Assembly: GCF_017545445.1 (NCBI RefSeq)
Contig: NZ_JAFWOM010000030.1
Span: forward strand, 23,121 to 87,120
DNA: 64,000 bases
Reading direction: 5' to 3'
Origin: Fibrobacter sp.
GTDB lineage: Bacteria > Fibrobacterota > Fibrobacteria > Fibrobacterales > Fibrobacteraceae
Position 1 is the first letter of the stretch. Every line of letters starts with the position of its first letter. Made by a program: the position numbers and the translations under genes. The notes under the pieces are model-generated. The model was not told the DNA's origin. It made no database searches and saw nothing but the letters and a program-made list of their open reading frames with translations. Shown piece after piece: positions 35,403 to 43,845 of this stretch.

Positions 35403-36419
35403 TTATTTCTCGTACTTATTTACGATGGATTTCGCTGTTTCCAGTATCATCTGCTTCAGCTTTTTCGGTTGTTCGACCGTCGCGATGTTCCCATAGTACA
35501 TAATCCACTGCTTGAGCAGTTCGTTCACCTCGACCTTCATCGTCACGCGTATCTCGTCGCCCGGCGCATCTTCCATCTTCATGGAGCGGTGGTACGGACG
35601 TTCCTTCAAAAAGTTCTTGGCGTATTTCGGGAAGTAAATGACAACCTTTTCTTCTTGCGGATTCTGGTCGCCCAAAAGCAGCGCCCCCGTGCGGATTCGC
35701 TTGCGCAACGATTCGACCACCTTGGGGTCTTCTTCAAAAGTCTCCTTCAGCAATTTCACTGACTCTATGCGTTGCAATTTTAACGCGTAAGTTTTGTCGG
35801 GGTGGTGCCGCGAAACGCAACCGATATAAATGTCTCCATGACTTATCGCGACCATTAACGGAATGCGAGGTTGAGTGGATACCGTTCCCCAATTGTCTGT
35901 ATATGTTATTTGTACCTTCTGCTTCTTGCGAATCGCATTAAGGATAGTCGGCATGTTCTTGCTCACGTTTTCATCGTAATTGGGCGGAGTTCCCATAAAG
36001 AGAATGCGACCGTTCAATTCTTTTGAATAGCTTTTCAGAACATCTTGTTGCTTTGCGGGCAAGTCCTGTGTGATTCTCTTGGTGAGATCTTCGATAAGGC
36101 TTGATGTTGCCGGGTACAAGTTCGCGATGCGCTGCAAAAAGACAAAATGCAAAACCATATCGCCAAAATCCGGGAATACGAGTTTGTTTGCACGTTCAAG
36201 TGCCACCTGGTAATAAGTCTTGCCGCTATCAATAATACGTTGGATATAGCCGCCTTCGAGATTTACCAACGCCTGCATGTCGCGTTGCACGTTCCGCAAA
36301 TCGCTTTCGGGAATATCCAAATGATGCATGATGTCCGTAACGCTATAACGATTGTTGTAATGTGCCATCAGATACACTAAAATTCGCACCATGCGTTCGC
36401 CACGACCAGAACTTTCCAT
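35403..36419 (-). CDS. WYL-domain transcriptional regulator
   Basis: A 338-residue regulator: an N-terminal DeoR/HTH-11-like winged helix (residues ~8-70, RYSVTDIMHHLDIPESDL, RDMQAL) and a WYL domain at about 155-235 (ISHGDIYIGCVSRHHPDK, LKLQRIESVKLL). WYL proteins often sense nucleotides or nucleic-acid damage. The Trp-Tyr-Leu triad itself is changed to IYIG here. The C-terminal extension (MKVEVNELLKQWIMYYG) is the usual WCX-like part. Divergent from the PLD-like gene across 82 bp, so it may control it. Confidence 0.85.
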   Translation of the reverse strand: MESSGRGERMVRILVYLMAHYNNRYSVTDIMHHLDIPESDLRNVQRDMQALVNLEGGYIQRIIDSGKTYYQVALERANKLVFPDFGDMVLHFVFLQRIANLYPATSSLIEDLTKRITQDLPAKQQDVLKSYSKELNGRILFMGTPPNYDENVSKNMPTILNAIRKKQKVQITYTDNWGTVSTQPRIPLMVAISHGDIYIGCVSRHHPDKTYALKLQRIESVKLLKETFEEDPKVVESLRKRIRTGALLLGDQNPQEEKVVIYFPKYAKNFLKERPYHRSMKMEDAPGDEIRVTMKVEVNELLKQWIMYYGNIATVEQPKKLKQMILETAKSIVNKYEK

Positions 36420-36501
36420 AAAACCTCGCTTCTGCTTTCCTAATCAATATAAATAAATCACGCGACACCTATTGTCGCCTGACAATACTATATTTCTTTC
36501 T

Positions 36502-37023
36502 ATGCCGACCTTCACCAAGTACATCCAAAACGAAGAACACTATTCCGAAGTCATTTCCCGTATCGCGACAGTCCGCGAAACGCTCTGGATTGGCACCGCT
36601 GACATCAAGGACGTATATGTGAAGCAGAACGGCGAATCAATCCCGCTGCTCGGACAACTCGCAGGACTCCTCAAGCGCGGTGTGGGCGTGCGGCTCATTC
36701 ATGCAAAAGAACCCGGCCCGAACTTCCGCGAAGATTTCGACCGCTATAAGATTCTCGCGACCGACCTCGAACGCGTCATGTGCCCGCGAGTGCATTTCAA
36801 GATGATAATTTTCGACCTCGAAACCGCCTACATCGGCTCTGCAAACTTGACCGGAGCTGGCATCGGCATGAAAAGCTCCCTCCGTCGCAACTTCGAAGCG
36901 GGAATCCTCACGAACGATCCGCAAATCGTTGAACCCGCCATCGAGCATTTCGACACGCTCTGGATGGGCGCCCACTGCGAAAAATGCGGCCGCCAGGAAT
37001 TCTGCGGAGATAGGATAAAGTAA
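36502..37023 (+). CDS. Phospholipase D-like protein, single HKD motif
   Basis: A 173-residue protein with one complete HxKxxxxD motif (H98-K100-D105 in HFKMIIFD) followed by IGSANLTGAG as in PLD-type nucleases and phosphohydrolases. Single-motif members act as dimers and are often DNases. The C-terminus carries four Cys/His residues (HCEKCGRQEFC) that could bind zinc. ATG 36502 is chosen over an upstream TTG at 36472; no clear ribosome site precedes it. Neighbour of a WYL regulator. Confidence 0.82.
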   Translation: MPTFTKYIQNEEHYSEVISRIATVRETLWIGTADIKDVYVKQNGESIPLLGQLAGLLKRGVGVRLIHAKEPGPNFREDFDRYKILATDLERVMCPRVHFKMIIFDLETAYIGSANLTGAGIGMKSSLRRNFEAGILTNDPQIVEPAIEHFDTLWMGAHCEKCGRQEFCGDRIK

Positions 37024-37050
37024 AAAATTGCAAATGAGCAATAGACTACT

Positions 37051-38451
37051 TTATTCTACAATTTCATCAAGAGTGATGTTGCGTTGGATTAGCCTTGATG
37101 AATAAGGACTTTGTTTCATCGGGCTTGTTGTTACTAAAATATTCATGATGCTTTGCCTCTTTTTCAGTTTTGACTGTAAACAAAGCATTTTATTTTCTAG
37201 GCTTGCTGCATCTTTTTTATCTAGAGAATAAGCTAAATCTGTATATTTCATTTCAAATAAGTTTACGACCCTATCGCCACGCTCTATGACCATATCTATT
37301 TGTGCTTCGGGTGAATAAAAACTATATGTCTTGGTGCTGATTCCGCTGATTCCAAGAATTGACTTTATTTTTTCTGCATGGGCGATACAGAAACGTTCAA
37401 AGCTAAGACCACACCAAGTTTTGTATGTGCTTGAATTCTGCAAGTGCATCCAAGTGTCTTTGTCGTAATCTTTTCCCTTTTCTAAAAAACTGAAATAGAA
37501 TAAACTATAAAAATCAATGAGTTGGTATAAGTATGTTACTTTACCCAAAGCTTTGTACTTTCGGATGAATCCGCACTGTTCCAGTTCGGTAAGCTTGCGC
37601 GTGATGCCGCCGCCATCGCTAACTTTTAGTTGAGAAATGATTTCGTCTCGCGTAAATCCGACTTTTTTACGTGAAAGAATTTCAATGATGGCTGTGTATT
37701 CTTCACTATGTAAGAAAAGAGATGCGTAAAGGCTTTTGAATTCCCCATCCAAAAGTGCTGTTTCAGAAAAAAACAAAGCATCCAAATTTTGTGCAAAACT
37801 TAATTTAGAGGACAATAGGTTCAAATAATACGGAATTCCCCCTAAAGCCATGTAGCATTCCGAAATAGTTCTATTGTCCCAATAGATATTTTTCGATTCA
37901 AGAAAAGCTTTTGTTTCTGTAACATCAAAAGGATTGAGTTTTAGCTTATATGTGATTCGATTGTGAAGCCCACCATGGTTTTCTACTATTTTTTTGACCA
38001 TCCACGATGCGGCTGAACCGCACACAATTAACTTGATGTTTTTTGTTGCTGATGCGTAACTGTTCCAAAAATGTTCGAGAGCCGATAAAAATTTTGAATC
38101 TTTTGAATCCATCCAAGGTAGTTCATCTAAGAAAATTATTTTTTTAGGAGCATCCAAATTTTGCAAGTAATTTCGTAATTGCTCGAATGCATCGAACCAG
38201 CTTTCGGGTTTTGGAATATTGCTGTTGCCAGAGGCCAGTACAAGTGATGAACTGAAATTTTGCAGTTGCTCAGAAAGGCTAACTCCGTTCATGCCGGTCA
38301 TGTAAAACGCAAACTTGTTTTTGAAGGCTTCTCGAATCAAATACGTTTTGCCGACTCGGCGGCGTCCGTAAACCATAATGAATTCGGCCTGTTCCGAATC
38401 TAGCAGACGCAGCAATTCCGATTGCTCGTTTTTTCTTCCGACTAAAGCCAT
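37051..38451 (-). CDS. AAA-type ATPase with C-terminal DUF234-like domain
   Basis: A 466-residue protein of the archaeal-type ATPase group common in rumen bacteria. Walker A is GRRRVGKTYLI (residue ~30-40), Walker B IIFLDELPWMDS, then a sensor region KLIVCGSAASWM, a winged-helix segment (KVGFTRDEIISQLKVSDGG) and a C-terminal PD-(D/E)XK-like region (FYSPEAQIDMVIERGD, LFEMKY). Function unproven; suspected in mobile-element or toxin-like roles. A GAGG lies six bases before the start. Its promoter region holds a palindromic operator (38492-38557). Confidence 0.82.
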   Translation of the reverse strand: MALVGRKNEQSELLRLLDSEQAEFIMVYGRRRVGKTYLIREAFKNKFAFYMTGMNGVSLSEQLQNFSSSLVLASGNSNIPKPESWFDAFEQLRNYLQNLDAPKKIIFLDELPWMDSKDSKFLSALEHFWNSYASATKNIKLIVCGSAASWMVKKIVENHGGLHNRITYKLKLNPFDVTETKAFLESKNIYWDNRTISECYMALGGIPYYLNLLSSKLSFAQNLDALFFSETALLDGEFKSLYASLFLHSEEYTAIIEILSRKKVGFTRDEIISQLKVSDGGGITRKLTELEQCGFIRKYKALGKVTYLYQLIDFYSLFYFSFLEKGKDYDKDTWMHLQNSSTYKTWCGLSFERFCIAHAEKIKSILGISGISTKTYSFYSPEAQIDMVIERGDRVVNLFEMKYTDLAYSLDKKDAASLENKMLCLQSKLKKRQSIMNILVTTSPMKQSPYSSRLIQRNITLDEIVE

Positions 38452-38491
38452 ACGTACCTCGTTTTTGGCGGTTTTTGATAAAAATAATCAA

Positions 38492-38557
38492 ATTCCGCCA
38501 AAAATGCAATCTATTTTTGGCGGAATGTTACTAAAATGATTAAATTCCGCCAAAAAT
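38492..38557. promoter_or_regulatory. Triple ATTCCGCCAAAAAT operator upstream of the AAA ATPase gene
   Basis: ATTCCGCCAAAAAT occurs at 38492-38505, inverted at 38513-38526 and again direct at 38544-38557. The first pair is a perfect 14-bp inverted repeat with a 7-bp centre. A weaker TTTTTGGCGG lies at 38462-38471. Located 41-106 bp upstream of the ATPase start codon (minus strand), where a repressor would act. Confidence 0.65.
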
Positions 38558-38612
38558 GGGACGGAATCGAAGTCGTGAGGAATCGGGAAAAGCTGTTTTA
38601 TGTTCTATAACG

Positions 38613-38686
38613 CTCTAAATGTGCTAAAAAAAGTGAGATTTAGAGAATTATAAGCACTTTTTTGCGGGATAACTCTCTAAATGTGC
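38613..38686. promoter_or_regulatory. Repeated CTCTAAATGTGC sites
   Basis: The 12-mer CTCTAAATGTGC lies at 38613-38624 and 38675-38686, with the inverted core ATTTAGAG at 38638-38645. The region is between the ATPase gene and the AbiE remnant; owner unknown. Confidence 0.4.
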
Positions 38687-38750
38687 GATTTTACCTTTTT
38701 TCTTGTTAGCCGGTTGTCGAGTGCTGGCTAAACATTATAATGTTAAATTT

Positions 38751-38778
38751 CTACGGCATATTTGTAAATTTGCCGTAG
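38751..38778 (+). promoter_or_regulatory. Inverted repeat upstream of the AbiEi-like remnant
   Basis: CTACGGCA (38751-38758) and TGCCGTAG (38771-38778) form a perfect 8-bp inverted repeat with a 12-bp centre, 18 bp before the ATG. AbiEi antitoxins are known to bind inverted repeats in their own promoter, so this fits as the old autoregulatory operator. Confidence 0.5.
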
Positions 38779-38796
38779 TTTTGTTATATTGTGGAT

Positions 38797-39389
38797 ATGG
38801 TGAAATACGATGGAAAAGAAGTAAAGATTCCAGAAGGAATGCTCGTTCGCGAAAACATGAGTGCTTACCAATATCATCAAATCTTGCAAAAGGTGAAGTC
38901 CGGCGAAATGTGTCGGTTGCGTCCGGGTGTATTTGCAGAAGCCGATGTTCTTGCTGATGTAATGATTGATATTGATGCTCTTGTGCCCGGCGGCGTGCTG
39001 TGCATGTATTCCGCTTGGGAACATTATGTGAATTGACGACGCAAATACCAAACGCCTTCTGTATTGCCATTCCTCGCAAGCGAAAGGTCGTCTTGCCGGA
39101 ATTTCCTCCAGTCACGCTGTATTTTTGGTCGGATCATTTGCTGAATTTCGGTATTGAAAACGCCTCCGTCCATGGTCACAATGTTCGCGTCACCGATTTG
39201 GAACGCTCCGTGTGCGATGCTATAAAATATCGTAACAAAATCGGCCTTGATGTTTGTGCCGAAATTCTCAAGACGTATTTGCGGAACCCAAAACGCAACA
39301 TTCCTAAGCTGTTGGAATATGCTAAAAAGTTGCGTGTTGCCGCAACCTTGGAAAAGTATTTGGAAATAGGGCTATCTTCTGGCTTTTGA
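38797..39389 (+). pseudogene. AbiEi-type antitoxin gene broken by a frameshift
   Basis: Two frames together give one AbiEi-like protein. Frame 1 (ATG 38797 to the stop at 39036) encodes the winged-helix N-terminus (GKEVKIPEGML, SGEMCRLRPGVFAEAD, VPGGVLCMYSAWEHY). The sequence continues in another frame as LTTQIPNAFCIAIPRKRK, VTLYFWSDHLL and VRVTDLERSVCDAIKYRNK up to 39389. The join near 39030 needs a 1-base deletion or 2-base insertion to be undone. In intact pairs the antitoxin represses the operon and blocks the AbiEii nucleotidyltransferase toxin (type IV system). Confidence 0.75.
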
Positions 39390-39396
39390 TGATGTA

Positions 39397-39492
39397 ATGA
39401 AGTTGATTCGTGAAAGACTGCAAAAACATAGGGCTGAAAATCTGTTTGTTTACAAGTCCCTAACTAAAATGAGTCTAACTTTGTCATCATAA
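39397..39492 (+). pseudogene. 5' fragment of an AbiEii-like toxin gene
   Basis: Starting 7 bp after the AbiEi frame, where the toxin gene of such operons begins, ATG 39397 opens a 31-codon frame MKLIRERLQKHRAENL... that resembles the first residues of AbiEii/AbiGii toxins and then ends at 39492. Nothing recognisable of the nucleotidyltransferase domain follows. Assignment rests mainly on position. Confidence 0.4.
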
Positions 39493-40092
39493 TCGCATGC
39501 GGCTTCCAAAGCATGTACAGATATATTCCAAGACATGTATTTTCTCCTTGGCTCTCAAGAGCGTCTATAAGATGAACTTTCTTGATCTACCTTATCGTAA
39601 TTGAGGGTGCAAGGGGTCGGACTTTTTGGAAAAATCCAAGGCAATCCTGATTTTTGTGTTCCACCCTGTAAAAATTTGATTATATTTTTTTTAAAAAAGA
39701 GGTTTTTATAAGATAATCGCGTTTTTGACATAAGTTTGAGCTTTGCAGAAGCTCGGCATGCTCGGTCATATAAATCCAAGCAAGCTTGGTTTCTGCGACT
39801 CTCACAATTTGAGCTTTGCTCTTGGCTTTCAATCGAAATCGGCAAAATTTTTGAAAGAAACCGAAAGCAAAAATTAGATATGCTTGTACAAGAAATGTAA
39901 AATCCTTATAATTAAGAAACTCTAAATTATTTAATTCCCCAAAGCGAGAGTGTGTGGCGATTTCAAAAGAATTGTGAATCCTTAATAATCAGGAAGAGAG
40001 ATTCTGCGTCTGTTTTAGGACTACTTCGACGGTCTAAAACCTTCATAATATTTCTATATTGAATAAAATGATATTATCATAAGGAGCTGTGA
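39493..40092. other. Gene-free AT-rich stretch of 600 bp
   Basis: No convincing coding frame on either strand. It probably holds toxin-gene debris at its left and the promoter of the OST-HTH gene at its right (ATTGAATAAAATGATATTATC around 40059-40079). No sigma-54 type GG...GC pair was found upstream of 40093. Confidence 0.4.
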
Positions 40093-41799
40093 ATGATAAA
40101 AAAAATAATAACCGCCCTAGCTGCTATAACGAGTGTTGTACACGTTGTTCTGAAAAAAAATAAAAAAGTTGAACATGCGGGAGTTTCTACTTTAGACACT
40201 CAAAAAGAAATCGATGCTGACGCAAAAAAATCTTCTTCCACGGACAAAGTTGTAGAAAAAGCAAATGTTCAAAAAAAATGTGCCAATAACATGAACTCAA
40301 AAACGAGAGCTGAGGTTGACAATTCTAAAACAAAGGAGAATGTGATTAATAGCGAACCTACTTTAAATGCTTCTCAAAAAACTGAATTGGGTGATAAAAT
40401 ATTAAAAATCATTGCTGGTATTAGTTCGGCCGGATCATGGTGCCAATTCACGAATGTTGCAACAAATCTTAGTGCAAACGGTATTTCTTATAAGGACTTT
40501 GGGTTTCCGAAATTAAGTCTTTTTTTGAATGAGTTTGCTGATTATTTCGATTTCAGACAAACGCCAAGTCCAAAGGAAGGTGCCGCACCAAACTCTGAAC
40601 TCAGAATAAAAGCACACTTTGTACAGCTGATTCAGAATAGCAATAGTTCTTCTTTCTCTGCGAATTCAATCAATGCGGATGAAAATCACTCCTATGCGGG
40701 CTTGCATCCCCAAAAACAGAAAAATTTGCAAATTTCGATGTCAGACTTTATTCATCCTCGTGTTGAAAAAAAAATCACGCCAATGAAAAGCGCGGCAAGT
40801 TTTTTATTTGGAAAAGAAGGTTCTGCAACAGAAAAATTAATGGCGTTTGCTATCTTTCCTAATTCGAACAATGATGGCTTTTTTGGTAATATAGAGAAAC
40901 TTTCACAAATTGCTCTTGAAGAAACTTGGGGATTTGGCGATGATGCCGGTCATAAGTATCCCATATTGAAAAGTTATTTTATATATACTTTTGAGCGTCT
41001 TGTTTATGAAGATGAAAAGAACAAATACAATCCTAATTGGAAAACAAAAATCCGCTTATCAAATGACGGAAAATACGCTTTGTTTAATACAGGGCTAGTT
41101 GACCAGTATTTTGAACCCATATTCGCACTATTTTTAAAAAATAAAATTTCAGGAATAACATCTGAATGGGTTTTCTTAGATTTCCCCAATAGTAAAGACA
41201 ACTCTATGGGAACTGTATATAAGTATTTTGGAAAAGACCGCGATCTCCCTGAGCCAGCAAATTATTTGGAACATAATAATAATTCTGAATTGATATACAA
41301 TCTTGATTACCCCATTAGTAAATCCAATAATTGGGAACACATCATCGCTGAAAATTGTGATCGTTTACCAGTAGAATTGCTAAAGAATAGCGGTTTGCCA
41401 TTTGACTTTAGCCGATTCGTGGATACTTCTATCAATAAAGAGCGGCGCCACGAGGAATTGATGGAAGTCCTCAAGAATTCCCCAGAAAGTTGTCGGAGAA
41501 TTAAATTTGCTATAGAAAATGCAATAGGACTTGCGTTAAAGAGGGTTCGTTGGAACTTTAAAACGGCCATTCCTATTTATTATCCAAGGTTCCACAAAAT
41601 CTGCCTTTTGTTGCCGTTATGTCTGTGTGACGAAAAAAAAGCGGATGCGGCCCTTGTTTTGGATTCCGTAAATGGGATTTACATTCAAAGGACCATTTTT
41701 ACCCTCAAAATGGCGTATAACGACGCTAGATTAATTACAAGACCCGATAGTGACTGGTTGGAAACAAGTAAAATTGATCCAACTCAAGAAGAAAATTGA
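40093..41799 (+). CDS. OST-HTH/LOTUS-like RNA-binding protein with DUF3825-like domain
   Basis: A 568-residue protein. The N-terminus is a hydrophobic stretch (IITALAAITSVVHVVL) before a lysine cluster, possibly a membrane anchor. A polar low-complexity linker leads to a winged-helix of the OST-HTH/LOTUS type at about 98-185 (GSWCQFTNVATNLSANGISY, DFGFPKLSLFLNEF). The large C-terminal part (~250-560: KLSQIALEETWGFGD, LKSYFIYTFERLV, ALFNTGLVDQYFEPIFALF, then KTAIPIYYPRFHKICLLLPL) looks like DUF3825. LOTUS domains bind RNA. The ATG has an AAGGAG six bases before it. It converges with the CARF-sigma-54 activator at 41896, 96 bp away. Function in bacteria is unknown. Confidence 0.7.
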   Translation: MIKKIITALAAITSVVHVVLKKNKKVEHAGVSTLDTQKEIDADAKKSSSTDKVVEKANVQKKCANNMNSKTRAEVDNSKTKENVINSEPTLNASQKTELGDKILKIIAGISSAGSWCQFTNVATNLSANGISYKDFGFPKLSLFLNEFADYFDFRQTPSPKEGAAPNSELRIKAHFVQLIQNSNSSSFSANSINADENHSYAGLHPQKQKNLQISMSDFIHPRVEKKITPMKSAASFLFGKEGSATEKLMAFAIFPNSNNDGFFGNIEKLSQIALEETWGFGDDAGHKYPILKSYFIYTFERLVYEDEKNKYNPNWKTKIRLSNDGKYALFNTGLVDQYFEPIFALFLKNKISGITSEWVFLDFPNSKDNSMGTVYKYFGKDRDLPEPANYLEHNNNSELIYNLDYPISKSNNWEHIIAENCDRLPVELLKNSGLPFDFSRFVDTSINKERRHEELMEVLKNSPESCRRIKFAIENAIGLALKRVRWNFKTAIPIYYPRFHKICLLLPLCLCDEKKADAALVLDSVNGIYIQRTIFTLKMAYNDARLITRPDSDWLETSKIDPTQEEN

Positions 41800-41895
41800 A
41801 CAACATTCGGGCGATTTGAAGATTGATTAATCTTCAAATCAGTGCTGTTTTGATGTCGAGCATCTGCTGCCGGGTATAGTCCTACCATGGATTGG

Positions 41896-43449
41896 TTAAT
41901 GGTGTTGATTTCTAAGGGTCTTGGCATTGCAGCCCAATTCGCGGGCTGCGTTTTCTTTTGACCCATACTTTTTTATGGCCCATCCAGTGAAGCTTTTCTT
42001 GAATTTTTTGACAGCTTCGTCGTAGGAAATGTTATGGAACTCAGGAAAATTGCAGACATCAAATTCTTTTTGAGTGAAACTCACATTAATCGGGTTTTCT
42101 TCTAGCATTTCTTTGACATTGTCTAACGTCAATGCTTTACTTGGTTTGTAATCTGCAAATTCTATTTCATGTTTTATTTCTTCAAAATCTTTTTTTTCAT
42201 ACCACGCGTTCCAATAAAGGGCTAACTTTCTTAGAGATCTAAAATTCCCAGGCAATCCTGATTTTACCAAAAAATCCTCTATATCCTTGTTCCAAGGGGC
42301 TTCCTCCGGTACCAAAGAATCTTCCTTTCTTGCGATTTTCCATTGTTTTGCCCAGTCGTTGTGCAAATCTTCAGGACAGTTTCTCAATGGCGGTATAAAA
42401 ATAGGGAGATAACTAATTCTGTCATAAAAATCTGGATACAGAACTTTTCTTAATTCTTCATCCGGTAAATTAGAAGCGAAGACAAGCAAAACATTTCCTG
42501 CATGCTTTTGTTCGACACCTCCTATTTTTAAATACGGATGATCCTCCTTTTCTATGGTGTTTAGCAATTTTCGTTGGACAATTCTAGGCATATCTTGTAT
42601 TTCGTCTAAAAAAAGAATGCCACCGTCAGCTTCTTCGATCAATCCTTTTTTGTCATTGATTGCTCCTGTAAAAGCTCCTTTGACATGTCCAAATAATTCA
42701 TCCTCCGCAAGGCGTGAGTCGTCGGCGAGTACGCTGCAAACTAAAGAAATGACCTTATTTGGTTTTATGTTTTTTTGAGTGGCTAAAAGATTTTCTACGG
42801 CATATGTTTTTCCGACTCCTCGTTCACCCCTCAAAAAAAGCGGCACGCTGGGGCTCCACATTTGAGCGAATGCGTCTAAAGCAATTTGCATCTTTTTTCT
42901 TGCGGGAGATTTTGCTGTGCCTGGGTCTAATGGCTCCTGAGAATGAAGTTGTTCTTCTCTTTCTCTGACTAATTTCAAAAAAGAAGGTGCTTCAAAATCA
43001 ACTTTTCGAATGTCTTGTTCTTCTTTAGGAATGCATGGTTCTTGCAGACTAGGCTTTTCTTTTTGTGCTGAATAGAATTGTGCTCGTCCTCTAAAGAAAT
43101 CAACCATTTTCAGGACAATCCATATCGTGCTCATTGCGGGAGTTCCGCTGGAAATGTTTACGCAGGTGAAACCTATTTCGGGAAGATGCGGTTCTAAAGC
43201 TTGTTGAACCTTTTCAAGTAATTCCGAATGGCTTGTTGGATCGTTTATTTTTATGGGGATTTCTATTATTTTCTTGCCGAAGTGGTTCTTTACTTTTTTA
43301 AGTTTGGCTTGTTCTGCTTTTCCTTCTGTAAAGAGATAGTAAATCTTATTAATCTCTTCATTTTGTTTTTTTTCTAACGCGTAGATTACGTTTTCCAGAA
43401 ATTCTGGGTCTCGAGCCTTGGCCATCCAGGTCACTAAGTTCTTTTTCAT
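41896..43449 (-). CDS. Sigma-54-dependent activator with RtcR-like CARF sensor domain
   Basis: A 517-residue regulator. Residues ~1-135 form a Rossmann-like domain with the CARF hallmark VNISSGTPAMSTIWIVL, as in RtcR, which senses RNA ends or cyclic nucleotides. The central AAA+ domain (~180-420) has Walker A LRGERGVGKTYA, the sigma-54 contact loop GAFTGA, and Walker B GGILFLDEIQD. The C-terminus has a Fis-like helix-turn-helix (KYGSKENAARELGCNAKTLR). Length is close to RtcR (about 530). It is divergent from a sigma-54 promoter 156 bp away, its most likely target. No rtcA or rtcB is in the window, so the response gene set would be new. Confidence 0.85.
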   Translation of the reverse strand: MKKNLVTWMAKARDPEFLENVIYALEKKQNEEINKIYYLFTEGKAEQAKLKKVKNHFGKKIIEIPIKINDPTSHSELLEKVQQALEPHLPEIGFTCVNISSGTPAMSTIWIVLKMVDFFRGRAQFYSAQKEKPSLQEPCIPKEEQDIRKVDFEAPSFLKLVREREEQLHSQEPLDPGTAKSPARKKMQIALDAFAQMWSPSVPLFLRGERGVGKTYAVENLLATQKNIKPNKVISLVCSVLADDSRLAEDELFGHVKGAFTGAINDKKGLIEEADGGILFLDEIQDMPRIVQRKLLNTIEKEDHPYLKIGGVEQKHAGNVLLVFASNLPDEELRKVLYPDFYDRISYLPIFIPPLRNCPEDLHNDWAKQWKIARKEDSLVPEEAPWNKDIEDFLVKSGLPGNFRSLRKLALYWNAWYEKKDFEEIKHEIEFADYKPSKALTLDNVKEMLEENPINVSFTQKEFDVCNFPEFHNISYDEAVKKFKKSFTGWAIKKYGSKENAARELGCNAKTLRNQHH

Positions 43450-43508
43450 TTTTTTCTCTCTCTCTATACACTATACACTACTATTTGGAATTTTTTTTCT
43501 TAAAATAG

Positions 43509-43520
43509 GAAAATATTTTC
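43509..43520. promoter_or_regulatory. Palindrome, candidate upstream activating site
   Basis: GAAAATATTTTC is a perfect 12-bp palindrome 86 bp upstream of the sigma-54 promoter and 60 bp upstream of the activator start, the normal place for an enhancer bound by the activator's Fis-like domain. AT-rich palindromes arise by chance, so this is tentative. Confidence 0.4.
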
Positions 43521-43605
43521 TAATTGATAAAGAGTGCTTGTCGGAAATTAATTCTGGAATGAATAAAAAATGCTTTTTTTGGCGAAATATCGTTTTTTCG
43601 CGTTT

Positions 43606-43621
43606 TGGCACGCATTTTGCT
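43606..43621 (+). promoter_or_regulatory. Sigma-54 (-24/-12) promoter
   Basis: TGGCACG at 43606-43612, four bases, then TTGCT at 43617-43621: an exact match to the sigma-54 consensus TGGCACG-N4-TTGCW, with GG (-24) and GC (-12) correctly spaced. Transcription would start near 43632, leaving a ~28-nt leader with an AGGGAGG ribosome site before ATG 43660. Confidence 0.88.
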
Positions 43622-43659
43622 TTATGTAGGGCGGATTAACGCTCAACAGGGAGGCTAAA

Positions 43660-43845
43660 ATGATTAATCCAAAGATCAACTCTGTAAACGATTTCGATGA
43701 TGAAAACGAGGAAGATTCTTTTGCAGGGAGTGCTGATGATTGGGGCTATGGTCCTGACGATTATGAGGAAACTATGGGACTCAAAGAGGATCCCGACTGG
43801 GAGGAAAGCTTCGATTTTGACGATTTTGGCGAAGCTGATGATTAG
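43660..43845 (+). CDS. Small, extremely acidic protein under sigma-54 control
   Basis: A 61-residue protein in which more than a third of residues are Asp or Glu and only two are Lys; it has no Arg, Cys or His. The N-terminal half reads INSVNDFDDENEEDSFAG and the C-terminal half SFDFDDFGEADD, so it is likely disordered and may mimic nucleic acid. Strong AGGGAGG site, good spacing, and a perfect sigma-54 promoter argue for a real gene. No family recognised. Its control by the divergent CARF activator is inferred from position. Confidence 0.7.
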   Translation: MINPKINSVNDFDDENEEDSFAGSADDWGYGPDDYEETMGLKEDPDWEESFDFDDFGEADD

